Assembly: GCF_000753795.1 (NCBI RefSeq)
Contig: NZ_JPEO01000002.1
Span: 186,001 to 250,000, forward strand
Origin: Shewanella mangrovi
Lineage (GTDB): Bacteria > Pseudomonadota > Gammaproteobacteria > Enterobacterales > Shewanellaceae
Reading direction: 5' to 3'
Length of the DNA: 64,000 nt
The translations under genes and the position numbers were made by a program. Below, piece by piece: positions 30,846 to 39,762 of this stretch; positions within the stretch are counted from its first letter, which is position 1; every line of letters starts with the position of its first letter. The notes beneath the pieces were generated by a model. The model was not told the origin of the DNA. It saw nothing but the letters and a program-made list of their open reading frames with translations, and did not search any database.

Positions 30846-32749
30846 CTATCGCGTGCATGAGCCTGCGCATAGGGCACCGGATCGACTGGCAAGGAAATCT
30901 CAAAACTGCTACCGATTTTTAGGCGTTCCACTTTAATTTCACCATACAAACATTGGGTGACCCATTGAAACACTAAATGAAGCCCTAACCCGGTGTGCTT
31001 TTTATCGCGGCGCGTGGTAACAAACGGGTCAAACAAACTCTCAATTAAATGCTCTGGTATGCCGCAACCATCGTCGATGACGCTAATGGCATGATGACGT
31101 AACAAACTCCGATAACGGATTCTAATATGTCCATGAATGGTTTCATTAAAACCATGTTCTACCGCATTGAGCAGCAAATTTTGCAAGACCTGCGACAGCA
31201 CGCCAGGTTGCGACAACACACGCACATTGTCGTCAATATCAACCGACACGACCACATTGGATTTTTTGATTAATGGCATTAAACCACGCACCATATCATC
31301 AACTAACTGCTTCAGCGGTATTTGGATAAATTCGTCCTCTACCCGTGTTAACGTCAACCGTTTAAAACTCTGAATTATGGTATTAGCTTGAGTAAGATTG
31401 CGTTCAGTTAATTCGATACTCGCTTGCATGTGCTGCATAAAGTCATCAAGAACTTTGCGGGTCAGACCGCGCTGCAGTGACACCTGTAACTTTTGATATT
31501 CCTGTTTAATTTCAGAGACGGTTAATATCGCTCCGCCGACAGGCGTATTCATTTCATGAGAAATCCCCGCCACCATCATCCCTAGTGACGACAAACGCTT
31601 AGACTCCGCCAGATCGTCTTTGATTAAATTCATCTGCCTTAGATTTGTATCCAAACGCTGATTCATCGCAGCTAATGCGTCGCGATCCTCTTTTAATCTA
31701 TTACTCAGTGCCAAAATCGACATACGGCTGAAATAATCGCGCACCACAAACCCAAGTCCTAAAACAAAGATGATGCCGCCGGCAATGATGGCGGGCCAAC
31801 TCGCCTGCTGTTGCACACTTTTAACAATAGCTGCATCGGTCGACACCACAATATTCACTTTTCGGTCCGGCCATACTCCACCTGTATTGGTTAAACTCTC
31901 GAGTTGATAGCTGATCAGGCGAGCGCCAATTTGCTGGCCGATAAAATAGTTAGCTTGGGTCATGTGTTGCCACAGCAATGGATTTAGCTGGGAAATATTC
32001 ATGTTGGGGTTAGCAAGATCGAGCCCCCATTTTTTCTCGTCGTTGGGGTTCACCAGCCAATACCCCGCCTCGTTGGTGATTTCGACTTGTGTTTCCGCAT
32101 TTGAAAGTTTGGCCACTCGCGCTAACAGAGGTCCGAGATTGTAATTGATGATCAATAGCCCTTTGCGTAAACCATCACCTGCGCCTGTTTGCAGAGAAAT
32201 ACGTACAGTGGGTTCAAACGGGATGACAATTTGTTGGTGTTCAACATTGAGATCTATGGGGCTGAGATACACTAACGGCGGCGTTACTGTCATTCCTTCC
32301 TGAAAGTAGTAACGGTCACCTTTATATTGCAGCTCATCCCTGTCGATGATAAAGGCGCGCTGCGCTTCAACGTCCACGCGCACTTGTTCATTACCTTGTC
32401 CATCGAGCCATCGTACTTGCAGCAAATTATCGATGTGTTCGCCTAACTTCGAAAACTCATCTTGCATCGCAAATCTATTGAACGGTTTATCAATGGCGAG
32501 ACTCTGTTGAATAACACCATTAATGGACAACATGCGAATAAAATCTTCGAGCTCGCCCAGCTCTTGCACCACCATCAGTCCTGTACGATGCGCCACATCA
32601 CTCTGCTTAGCAATTAAGCTGCGATTTTTACCAGAGACTTGAATATTGTAGATTAACAACGCTGATAACACTGCGAGCGTCAGTACGGCGATCAACAGCA
32701 CCAGACTGTTTAACCGCACTCGCCCTTTACCGTCAATCCCTGTGAACAT
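30842..32749 (-). CDS. Membrane histidine kinase with periplasmic sensor
   Basis: Two-component sensor kinase, 635 residues. Transmembrane helix about 14-34, a large periplasmic domain (about 35-325) that looks like a double Cache fold, a second helix about 328-350, a coiled coil, then HisKA-type H-box VAGISHEMNTPVGG, N-box QNLLLNAVEHG, and G-boxes DDGCGIP and HTGLGLH. No receiver of its own. It lies 21 bases after the REC-EAL gene on the same strand, so that protein is its likely partner. Confidence 0.9.
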   Translation of the reverse strand: MFTGIDGKGRVRLNSLVLLIAVLTLAVLSALLIYNIQVSGKNRSLIAKQSDVAHRTGLMVVQELGELEDFIRMLSINGVIQQSLAIDKPFNRFAMQDEFSKLGEHIDNLLQVRWLDGQGNEQVRVDVEAQRAFIIDRDELQYKGDRYYFQEGMTVTPPLVYLSPIDLNVEHQQIVIPFEPTVRISLQTGAGDGLRKGLLIINYNLGPLLARVAKLSNAETQVEITNEAGYWLVNPNDEKKWGLDLANPNMNISQLNPLLWQHMTQANYFIGQQIGARLISYQLESLTNTGGVWPDRKVNIVVSTDAAIVKSVQQQASWPAIIAGGIIFVLGLGFVVRDYFSRMSILALSNRLKEDRDALAAMNQRLDTNLRQMNLIKDDLAESKRLSSLGMMVAGISHEMNTPVGGAILTVSEIKQEYQKLQVSLQRGLTRKVLDDFMQHMQASIELTERNLTQANTIIQSFKRLTLTRVEDEFIQIPLKQLVDDMVRGLMPLIKKSNVVVSVDIDDNVRVLSQPGVLSQVLQNLLLNAVEHGFNETIHGHIRIRYRSLLRHHAISVIDDGCGIPEHLIESLFDPFVTTRRDKKHTGLGLHLVFQWVTQCLYGEIKVERLKIGSSFEISLPVDPVPYAQAHARDR

Positions 32750-32770
32750 CGCTTTCCTTAGCCTAGTGCA

Positions 32771-35008
32771 CTAGGCAAATGTCTTATCTTTTAACCATGT
32801 AAGCAAACTGGAGAGTTCCATTGGTTTGGCAAACAGATAGCCCTGCGCAATCTCGCAGCCTAACTGCAGCAACTTTTTACGTTGAGCTTCGGTTTCGACG
32901 CCCTCCGCGATCACAGTAAAATTAAAGCGTTGCCCCAGTTTAATAATGACTTCCACCACATCTTCACCGGCGCTATTTTTCATCATAGCGTCAATAAAGG
33001 CGCGATCGATTTTCAAATGGGTCGCCCCCAACTCAGTAATATGTTTCAGTGATGAATAGCCGGTACCAAAGTCATCGATGTTCACCCCGATTCCACAGCC
33101 CATAAGCTGTTTTAGCACCGGTGCCACTCGTTGGTAATCATCCATGGCTTGTGATTCAGTAATTTCAATCTCCAGTAGTTTGGCCTGCGACGGACTTTCA
33201 ATAGCGAATGAAAGCATCTCGTCGACAAACGCATCATCCTCCAAATCCGATACCGTCACATTGAACGAAACGGGCAGTGCTATGCCCGCATCGATTAACT
33301 GTTTGAGTGCCACCAAGGTCAGTTCATAAACATGGTGATCCACTTTATTGATTAATCCCGACATCTCAGCAACGGGAATAAAAGCCCCCGGCGGTACTAA
33401 GTCACCGTTGGCTTTACGCCAACGCAGTAGTGCCTCAAAACCACATACCGCTAAATCACGTAAGCGCACCTTAGGTTGAAACACCAACAACAGCTCGCCA
33501 CTATCGATTGCTTCGTTTAACCCTTGTAATAACTGATGTCGCGCCACGATATTTCCGCGCATTTCGGGAGAGTACTCAATAAACTGTGCGCCAGTTTTAC
33601 GTCCATACTGAATAGTCGAGCTAAGTAAATGGAACACCTCCTGTGCATTGCTATTTTCTAGCAACGAAAGCTCCATCAGTACCGAATTAACCTCAATATG
33701 TAATTGAATCCGGTCAGCCATAATTTTAAAGTGATCGAGTTCAGAAATAAGTCGCCTATCCTGCAGATCAGACCTGCTCAACATGACCGTAAAACAGTCA
33801 TCATTGACGCGGGCAATATGACGATCTGAGGCCACAACGCGGCTCAGTGCCAGATAAAACTGATATAAAACGCTGCTGAATGATTCCCCTGAAATACTCA
33901 ACACTAAGTCATGGTAATCACGGATGGTGAAGGCCAGTAGCACGGCATCCTGACGTTCTTGCTCAGTAAGACTATCGATAAAACGTAACAGCCATGCGCG
34001 ATTGGGAATTTTTAAGTCGCTGTCGTAATAGGCCAATTCTGATAAGCGATTGCACAACAGAATGTTATTAAAGCCATTACTGACGTTTTCGCTGAACACT
34101 TGCAACAGGTTGATATGGTAGGCACTTAATGGTCTTAGTGATTCCACCACCATAATAAAGTTGCTTTCACCTTCCGCTTTATCGGTAGCAAAAAATAATA
34201 CACTAAGCTTATCTAAGAATTGGTGTCGCCGTTGCATCTGACATTGCTTAATCAAACTCGTTAGCCCGCCAAGATAATTATCGGGAATATCCCCAAGCGT
34301 CTTGAGTTGATTTCCAGCGATTGTTGTAAAACTTCCTGAGCAACTAATCACCTTGTACTGTTCGGTAGCCTGATGCGTATCTTCCTGTGCACAGATAATT
34401 CCGCCAACGGACGCATCGAGAATCTCACGCACTTTTTGAAGCAACAAATTAGCGTAAGAGTTTACGTCTCCGAGGCGCGATAGCTCGCGTGATGCTTCTA
34501 CCACTAAACTTAAGCTTTTGCGTGCATTCTCCAGCTCACAATAGGCGTGCCATGTGCGAATATTCGCGGCCACCACACTGCGAATTTTATCGGAAGAAAT
34601 CTCCGTTTTTTGCCAGTACTCATCAATATCATACTGCTGCATGACATCAACAAACGGCGCCATGCCCGGTTGCCCGGTCAGTAAAATCACCCGCAAGGTA
34701 TCATTACCAAGCACTTGGCGAATGGTATTAACTAAGCGTAAGCCTGCCTCGTCGTCTTCCATTACCACGTCTAATAAAGCGACGGCTAAATCGGGAGTGG
34801 ATGCGATGATTTCTGCTGCCTGAACCGCATTGTCGGCCGTCAGCATTTGAATTGGACGACCTTTGATATAGTAGCCGTTCAAGGTATGCATCAGACTTGC
34901 CTGATAGTTTTGGTCGTCTTCGACAGAGAGAACTTTCCATGTCCCATATAATTGGAAGGAGGTGGTGGTCTCTGCCTCTTGCGCGAATTGAAATAGCTCT
35001 TCTTCCAT
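32771..35008 (-). CDS. Response regulator with DUF3369, degenerate GGDEF and EAL domains (c-di-GMP phosphodiesterase)
   Basis: 745 residues. Receiver (about 25-150) with phospho-Asp in AVALLDVVMED; DUF3369/GAF-like domain (about 170-320); a GGDEF-like domain whose signature has decayed to RVNDDCFTVML, so no cyclase activity is expected; C-terminal EAL domain (about 490-740). The EAL motifs look complete: FEALLRW, EITESQAM, IDDFGTGYSSLKH, LKIDRAFID and AEGVETE, so c-di-GMP hydrolysis is expected. First gene of an operon with the kinase. GAGG nine bases before the ATG. Confidence 0.9.
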   Translation of the reverse strand: MEEELFQFAQEAETTTSFQLYGTWKVLSVEDDQNYQASLMHTLNGYYIKGRPIQMLTADNAVQAAEIIASTPDLAVALLDVVMEDDEAGLRLVNTIRQVLGNDTLRVILLTGQPGMAPFVDVMQQYDIDEYWQKTEISSDKIRSVVAANIRTWHAYCELENARKSLSLVVEASRELSRLGDVNSYANLLLQKVREILDASVGGIICAQEDTHQATEQYKVISCSGSFTTIAGNQLKTLGDIPDNYLGGLTSLIKQCQMQRRHQFLDKLSVLFFATDKAEGESNFIMVVESLRPLSAYHINLLQVFSENVSNGFNNILLCNRLSELAYYDSDLKIPNRAWLLRFIDSLTEQERQDAVLLAFTIRDYHDLVLSISGESFSSVLYQFYLALSRVVASDRHIARVNDDCFTVMLSRSDLQDRRLISELDHFKIMADRIQLHIEVNSVLMELSLLENSNAQEVFHLLSSTIQYGRKTGAQFIEYSPEMRGNIVARHQLLQGLNEAIDSGELLLVFQPKVRLRDLAVCGFEALLRWRKANGDLVPPGAFIPVAEMSGLINKVDHHVYELTLVALKQLIDAGIALPVSFNVTVSDLEDDAFVDEMLSFAIESPSQAKLLEIEITESQAMDDYQRVAPVLKQLMGCGIGVNIDDFGTGYSSLKHITELGATHLKIDRAFIDAMMKNSAGEDVVEVIIKLGQRFNFTVIAEGVETEAQRKKLLQLGCEIAQGYLFAKPMELSSLLTWLKDKTFA

Positions 35009-35307
35009 GCTCCCTCACCTCATTCAAAATCTTTGATAGCAGCAATTCGCCATTTTGCTCCTATGCATTCAGACTTAAACCTAGTTAATAATCGGTCGAA
35101 TTCAAGCACTGATGGGGCAAGGCACACTAAAGGCGAATAAAAGAAAAATCGAACGTAGGCCACGCAAAATATCTTCGACAAGGTGCCGCAAGCACCTAAA
35201 GCGCCATAACTAAAGTCACGGCATAACAAATAACCAATTTGCTTAAGAAAACCTTAATTTTTGCTTATCAGACTTTGTGTCAAAATGTGAATGCATGAAG
35301 ACCATCA
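35009..35307. other. Gene-free divergent region (REC-EAL / PAP2)
   Basis: Holds a small hairpin (AGGTGC-CGCAA-GCACCT, 35181-35197) and the direct repeat described at 35242-35258. Open frames here are short and lack ribosome sites; I see no gene. Confidence 0.6.
35242..35258 (+). promoter_or_regulatory. PmrA/BasR-box-like direct repeat before the PAP2 gene
   Basis: CTTAAG-N5-CTTAAT, the spacing and half-sites of the PmrA/BasR box (CTTAAT-N5-CTTAAT class). A -10-like CAAAAT at 35282 lies 23 bases downstream and the start codon at 35308. Confidence 0.45.
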
Positions 35308-36069
35308 ATGTTAAATCGCCATCCCAACGCCACTCAGTGGTGTTCACAGCAATTGTTAGTCCCTTTTATCTTCGGTGTCTTAGGTTTGTTTCTGATTAAC
35401 TCTTTTGGACTGGATCTGAAACTGGCAAGCTGGATTTTTGCATTAGAAGGCGGCGAAGGCTGGCAATTACGCCACAATCCTTTTTTTGAACACGTGCTGC
35501 ATAATGGTGGACGTCATCTCGTGACCGTCGCTTCAGTGATATTGATTATCAGCGCCATCGCCAGCAACTTTGTAGGTAAACTCAAACCTTATCGCAAGAG
35601 CCTATTAATGCTAATCATTAGTGTGGCGAGCACTATTTTGTTAGTGCGTTACGGCAAAGAAGTGACCAATGTTAGCTGTCCTTGGGATGTAGCACTCTTT
35701 GGCGGTACGAAACCATTTATGGAATTTCCTGCCAGTCTCAATAGCGGACTTAAGTTAGGTCAATGCTATCCCGGCGGTCATAGCAGTGGCGCTTTTGCCT
35801 GGGTTGCTCTCTATTATTTTGGTTTGGTGCATAAGCCAGAATGGCGCTTTAAGTTGCTGTTGCCCGCAGTGATCATCGGTATCGTGTTTGCCACGACTCA
35901 GGAGCTACGTGGCGCACACTTTCTCAGCCACGACCTCACAAGCCTGTGGATGGCATGGCTGCTCGCGACTATGACTTATAGTGTTATGTACCGTCCTTGG
36001 CAAGCGAGTGAAGCAACCGAATCAGTGACTATCGACGCTGACGTACCAAGCTTGAAATTAACGCTCTAA
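35308..36069 (+). CDS. PAP2-family membrane phosphatase
   Basis: Integral membrane phosphatase of the PAP2 superfamily, 253 residues with about six hydrophobic helices. The three motifs can be seen in somewhat diverged form: KEVTNVSCPWD (first motif, CP in place of RP), YPGGHSSG (PGGH for PSGH), and RGAHFLSHD with the active His and Asp. Likely substrates are undecaprenyl pyrophosphate or lipid A phosphates. Its last 41 bases overlap the end of the CrbS gene on the other strand. Confidence 0.85.
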   Translation: MLNRHPNATQWCSQQLLVPFIFGVLGLFLINSFGLDLKLASWIFALEGGEGWQLRHNPFFEHVLHNGGRHLVTVASVILIISAIASNFVGKLKPYRKSLLMLIISVASTILLVRYGKEVTNVSCPWDVALFGGTKPFMEFPASLNSGLKLGQCYPGGHSSGAFAWVALYYFGLVHKPEWRFKLLLPAVIIGIVFATTQELRGAHFLSHDLTSLWMAWLLATMTYSVMYRPWQASEATESVTIDADVPSLKLTL

Positions 36070-39000
36070 GCGCTGCTGGTTTCACCATTTTTGCCATGTA
36101 GTGATAGCCGCGCTGTTCGACATCATCAATCACCGCCTTATTAGTGTTGGCGGTGATGAGAATTCCCGGTAGCGTATCGCCATAAGCAGCGCGGATAGCA
36201 TCCATAGCATCCACCCCATTCTTACCGTCATCGAGATGGTAGTCAGCCAAAACAATATCTGGCGCGACGCCTTTAAGCCCCAATTTGATGCGGGCATCAT
36301 CAATGTCATTGGCACAGATAACATCGCACTGCCAACGGGTGAGTAAGCTCTCAAGCCCCGCCAAAATAGCCTCTTCGTTATCAATACATAATACTTTCAC
36401 ACCGGCTAATGTTTTCACCGCGGCGGTCATATTTTTCAACTTGGGCTCAGTCGCCTTTGAGCCAATTGGCACAGCAACTGAGAACATCGACCCCTTGCCG
36501 TGAATGGAATACACTTTGATTTCATGCTCCAGCACCTTGCTGATCCGCTCGGCAATAGCCAACCCAAGCCCCAGGCCATTGGCACTTTTCGAATGCGGAT
36601 TGTCGATACGTTTGAACTCTTGGAAGATTGCTTTGAGCTGCTCAGGCTCAATACCACAACCAGTATCCAGCACTTGGATTTCTAACATTCCCTTACGATG
36701 ACGGCAGCCAAGTAGCACCTTACCGCCTTTGGCATAGCGAAACGCATTAGTGAGGAAGTTTTGAATGATGCGGCGCAGCAAGGCAGGATCTGAGTTAACC
36801 GTGACTTTAGACGACACCACTTCAAAGCGAATTTTACTGTCGCCCGACATCGCTTCAAATTCCACCGCCATGGTGGAAAGGATCTCTTCGATGGAGAAGT
36901 CACGCCGTTTCACATCCACTTTACCGGAGTCCAAGCGCGAGATATCCAACAAATCGGTTAACAGCTCGCCAGCATTTTTCAGCGATCCATTGATATGACT
37001 TAATGTTTGTTGCACGTCGAGCGCAACATCCGGGTGTTGGGTTAACGATGCTGTAAATAAACGCGCCGCATTAAGAGGCTGCATGAGGTCATGGCCGACA
37101 GCAGCCAAAAAGCGGCTTTTAGACGCGTTCGCCATCTCTTCCTGCGCTTTAGCTTCCAGTAATTGGCTATTCAGCAGCGCTAATTCATAAGTCCGTTCGC
37201 GTACCCGCGCCTCAAGGTTTTCATTAGACGCTTGCAATGCCTTTTGTTGCTCACGATATTGGGTAATATCGGTAAAGGTCATTACGAAACCACCATCAGG
37301 CATCGGGTTTCCTTGGATCTTAATCACCTTGCCGTCTTTACGTTGCCGCTCTGAACTATGCGCAGAGCCAGCGCGCATATGATTGAGGCGCTTTTCAACA
37401 TGCTCATCAATACTTCCTACGCCACAATAGCCACGAGCGGCATTAAAACGAATCACCTTCGCAATCGGCATCCCCGGCTGCAGAAAGTCTTTAGGATAGC
37501 GATAGAGCTCTTCATAACGATAATTCCACGCCACCAGATTCAAATCTTTATCAACGACGCTCATACCTTCATTGGCGTGCTCGATGGCCGCGCGCAGCAT
37601 ATCCTGACTGAGGAGCACTTGTGATGATGCGTCATCCACCAGACTGAACACTTCATCAAGCGCTAAATCGCGACCTTCAAGCACAGAATCCATCACAACT
37701 GCTGCGCTAGATGCACCGAGTACCCCGGCCAACAGATGTTCAGTGTGGTTAATCAAGCCTCGCGATGCAGACTTATGCCAACTGTCACTGCGAACGGCTT
37801 CAGGAGAAAAGCGTGAAAAGCTCTCGTAGGCTCTTGTTGGGCTAACAAAGCGGCTGGCTAGAATAAGTAAATCTTGCTGGCTGATCTGAACTGCGCGGCG
37901 GTTGCCGCTGTTACGCATCTGTCCAGGGATCACAAAGGCACTGGCCTGAATACGTTCAACAACACCCGCTCTAAACCACACCGAACCAAGAATATAAAAG
38001 ATGAAGTTAGCAACGAGGGACGTAAGAATATCGTGAATATTGGGCGTGACATCAGTGAAGGTCGACATTCCCTGAGTAAACAGATCACCGGAAATTGCCG
38101 CATCACGGAACAACAGCACGCCCCACAACACAAAGCCGACCGCTAATCCGAGCATTACGCCTGAACGGTTGCCGCGTTTCCAGTAAAGGCCGCCGACTAA
38201 TGCCGGGGCTAACTGTGCAAAAGAGCCAAAGGCCAGCATACCCAAATGCGACAATGAATCATTATGTTGAAAACTCAGGTAGGCCACATAGCCCATCGCC
38301 AGAATTAATACGATGGAAATACGCCGCACATATAATAGTTGGGTGGAAAACTGACCAAAATTACCCCGCTTAATCTGCCCGGTACGTAACAGTACAGGCA
38401 CCAACCATTCGTTACTGATCATGATGCTGATGGTCACAACCGCAACAATCACCATTCCCGTTGCGGCAGACAGAGTTCCCAGCAACGCGATGACCGCCAG
38501 CCATTCTTTGCCCATCGCCAATGGTAGATTAATGACATAGGTATCTGGAGTCACTGTGTCGCCCAATAGCAGTTTACCCGCTAGCGCCAGAGGGCCAACA
38601 AACGACGCAAACAGCACCAGATATAGCGGAAACACCCAGCGCGCTTTACGCAAGTTGCGCTCGTTTTGCGCTTCAACCACCATGACATGGAAAATACGTG
38701 GCATACATAGGAACGCAGCCATCCCCACCAATACATCGGGGACTATCGACTCCAGCCGCATATTGGGTTCCTGAATAATGCCTGCGCTTGATGCTTGTTC
38801 CCATAACGGACCGAAACCACCGAATACCCCAAACACCACCACAATGCCCAGCACTAAAAATGCCGTCAGTTTGACTAACGACTCAAAGGCAATCGCTAGC
38901 ATCATGCCGGGGTTGTGCTCAGTCGCATCCAGTTTACGAGTACCAAATAATATGGCGAACACCGCCAGCCAGATGGAAATCAGTAACGCTACCAGCGTGC

Positions 39001-39460
39001 CGTTTAGTGGTTCACCTTTGGGTTGAAATAGATTGAAGGCGAACACCATAGATTTAAGCTGCAAAGCGATATAAGGCATGATGCCAAACATGGCAATGAG
39101 CGTGATAAACACAGCTAACGGCTGTGATTTACCATAGCGGGCGGCAATAAAATCCGCCACGGAGGTGATGTTCTGTGCTTTGGAGACAATCACCATTTTG
39201 CGAAGTAAGCCAAAGCCCAATAAAAACACCAAGATTGGCCCGATAAAAATCGGGACAAATGACCAAAAATCATTGACCGACTGCCCTACGGTGCCAAGAA
39301 AACTCCATGATGAGCAGTAAACGGCCAGGCTTAACGCATAAATCCAGTGCTGCAGTTTCTTCGTGCTATTGCTAAACCAACGCTCTGCCCCCCATGCCAA
39401 TAAACACAAAAGACATACGTAACACAGCGCGAATGCCGCCACCAACCAGGTCAAATTCAT
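36029..39460 (-). CDS. crbS: CrbS-type sodium/solute symporter-histidine kinase hybrid
   Basis: 1143 residues from the ATG at 39460. The N-terminal ~500 residues form an SLC5-type sodium:solute symporter domain with about 13 helices; then a linker, PAS domain (about 615-745; ANEGMSVVDKDLNLVAWN), HisKA with AVGHDLMQPLNAARLF, HATPase (DTGCGIEPEQL, GLGLGLAI), and a C-terminal receiver with phospho-Asp in IVLADYHLDDG. This architecture is that of CrbS/MxtR, known to control acetyl-CoA synthetase with CrbR. It is divergent from acs. Whether the symporter part transports acetate or only senses is open. Confidence 0.88.
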   Translation of the reverse strand: MNLTWLVAAFALCYVCLLCLLAWGAERWFSNSTKKLQHWIYALSLAVYCSSWSFLGTVGQSVNDFWSFVPIFIGPILVFLLGFGLLRKMVIVSKAQNITSVADFIAARYGKSQPLAVFITLIAMFGIMPYIALQLKSMVFAFNLFQPKGEPLNGTLVALLISIWLAVFAILFGTRKLDATEHNPGMMLAIAFESLVKLTAFLVLGIVVVFGVFGGFGPLWEQASSAGIIQEPNMRLESIVPDVLVGMAAFLCMPRIFHVMVVEAQNERNLRKARWVFPLYLVLFASFVGPLALAGKLLLGDTVTPDTYVINLPLAMGKEWLAVIALLGTLSAATGMVIVAVVTISIMISNEWLVPVLLRTGQIKRGNFGQFSTQLLYVRRISIVLILAMGYVAYLSFQHNDSLSHLGMLAFGSFAQLAPALVGGLYWKRGNRSGVMLGLAVGFVLWGVLLFRDAAISGDLFTQGMSTFTDVTPNIHDILTSLVANFIFYILGSVWFRAGVVERIQASAFVIPGQMRNSGNRRAVQISQQDLLILASRFVSPTRAYESFSRFSPEAVRSDSWHKSASRGLINHTEHLLAGVLGASSAAVVMDSVLEGRDLALDEVFSLVDDASSQVLLSQDMLRAAIEHANEGMSVVDKDLNLVAWNYRYEELYRYPKDFLQPGMPIAKVIRFNAARGYCGVGSIDEHVEKRLNHMRAGSAHSSERQRKDGKVIKIQGNPMPDGGFVMTFTDITQYREQQKALQASNENLEARVRERTYELALLNSQLLEAKAQEEMANASKSRFLAAVGHDLMQPLNAARLFTASLTQHPDVALDVQQTLSHINGSLKNAGELLTDLLDISRLDSGKVDVKRRDFSIEEILSTMAVEFEAMSGDSKIRFEVVSSKVTVNSDPALLRRIIQNFLTNAFRYAKGGKVLLGCRHRKGMLEIQVLDTGCGIEPEQLKAIFQEFKRIDNPHSKSANGLGLGLAIAERISKVLEHEIKVYSIHGKGSMFSVAVPIGSKATEPKLKNMTAAVKTLAGVKVLCIDNEEAILAGLESLLTRWQCDVICANDIDDARIKLGLKGVAPDIVLADYHLDDGKNGVDAMDAIRAAYGDTLPGILITANTNKAVIDDVEQRGYHYMAKMVKPAALRALISSLVRQRR

Positions 39461-39486
39461 TATCAATTCCGTTGCAGCTCAAAAAT

Positions 39487-39498
39487 ACAACTAGTTGT
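39487..39498. promoter_or_regulatory. Palindrome close to the crbS start
   Basis: ACAACTAGTTGT, a perfect 12-base palindrome, 27-38 bases before the crbS ATG. Possible operator. Confidence 0.35.
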
Positions 39499-39557
39499 TA
39501 TTCTGAAATTTCTTACAGCCAATAAACTACCCTAAAAGGCGTCGTGACGAAATAACG

Positions 39558-39573
39558 CTTATAACACTATAAG
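39558..39573. promoter_or_regulatory. Palindrome in the crbS-acs region, candidate CrbR operator
   Basis: CTTATA-ACAC-TATAAG, perfect 6-4-6 inverted repeat of the size bound by NarL-type dimers, about 105 bases before the TATAAA facing acs. Confidence 0.35.
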
Positions 39574-39762
39574 TTAGCAGCTAAATCATAATTGAGATTG
39601 CCGCTCAACTCAGCGCAAATTCGCCCCATTGTAGCACGCCAAATAAGCTCTTATCCTTTTGAAAAATAAGCCTAAAGTATAAATAGACCAATGTCTAATA
39701 GAGCGCCACACTGCATACAAACCATACTTTTGCGACACGCATCACTGAAATGGGAAGTGTTT

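Larger units (their letters stand above)
39461..39762. other. Divergent control region between crbS and acs
   Basis: About 300 bases without a gene. It holds two perfect palindromes (entries at 39487 and 39558), a small CGTC-GT-GACG repeat at 39540, and an AT-rich -10-like TATAAA at 39678 facing acs. Control of both genes must lie here. Confidence 0.6.
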
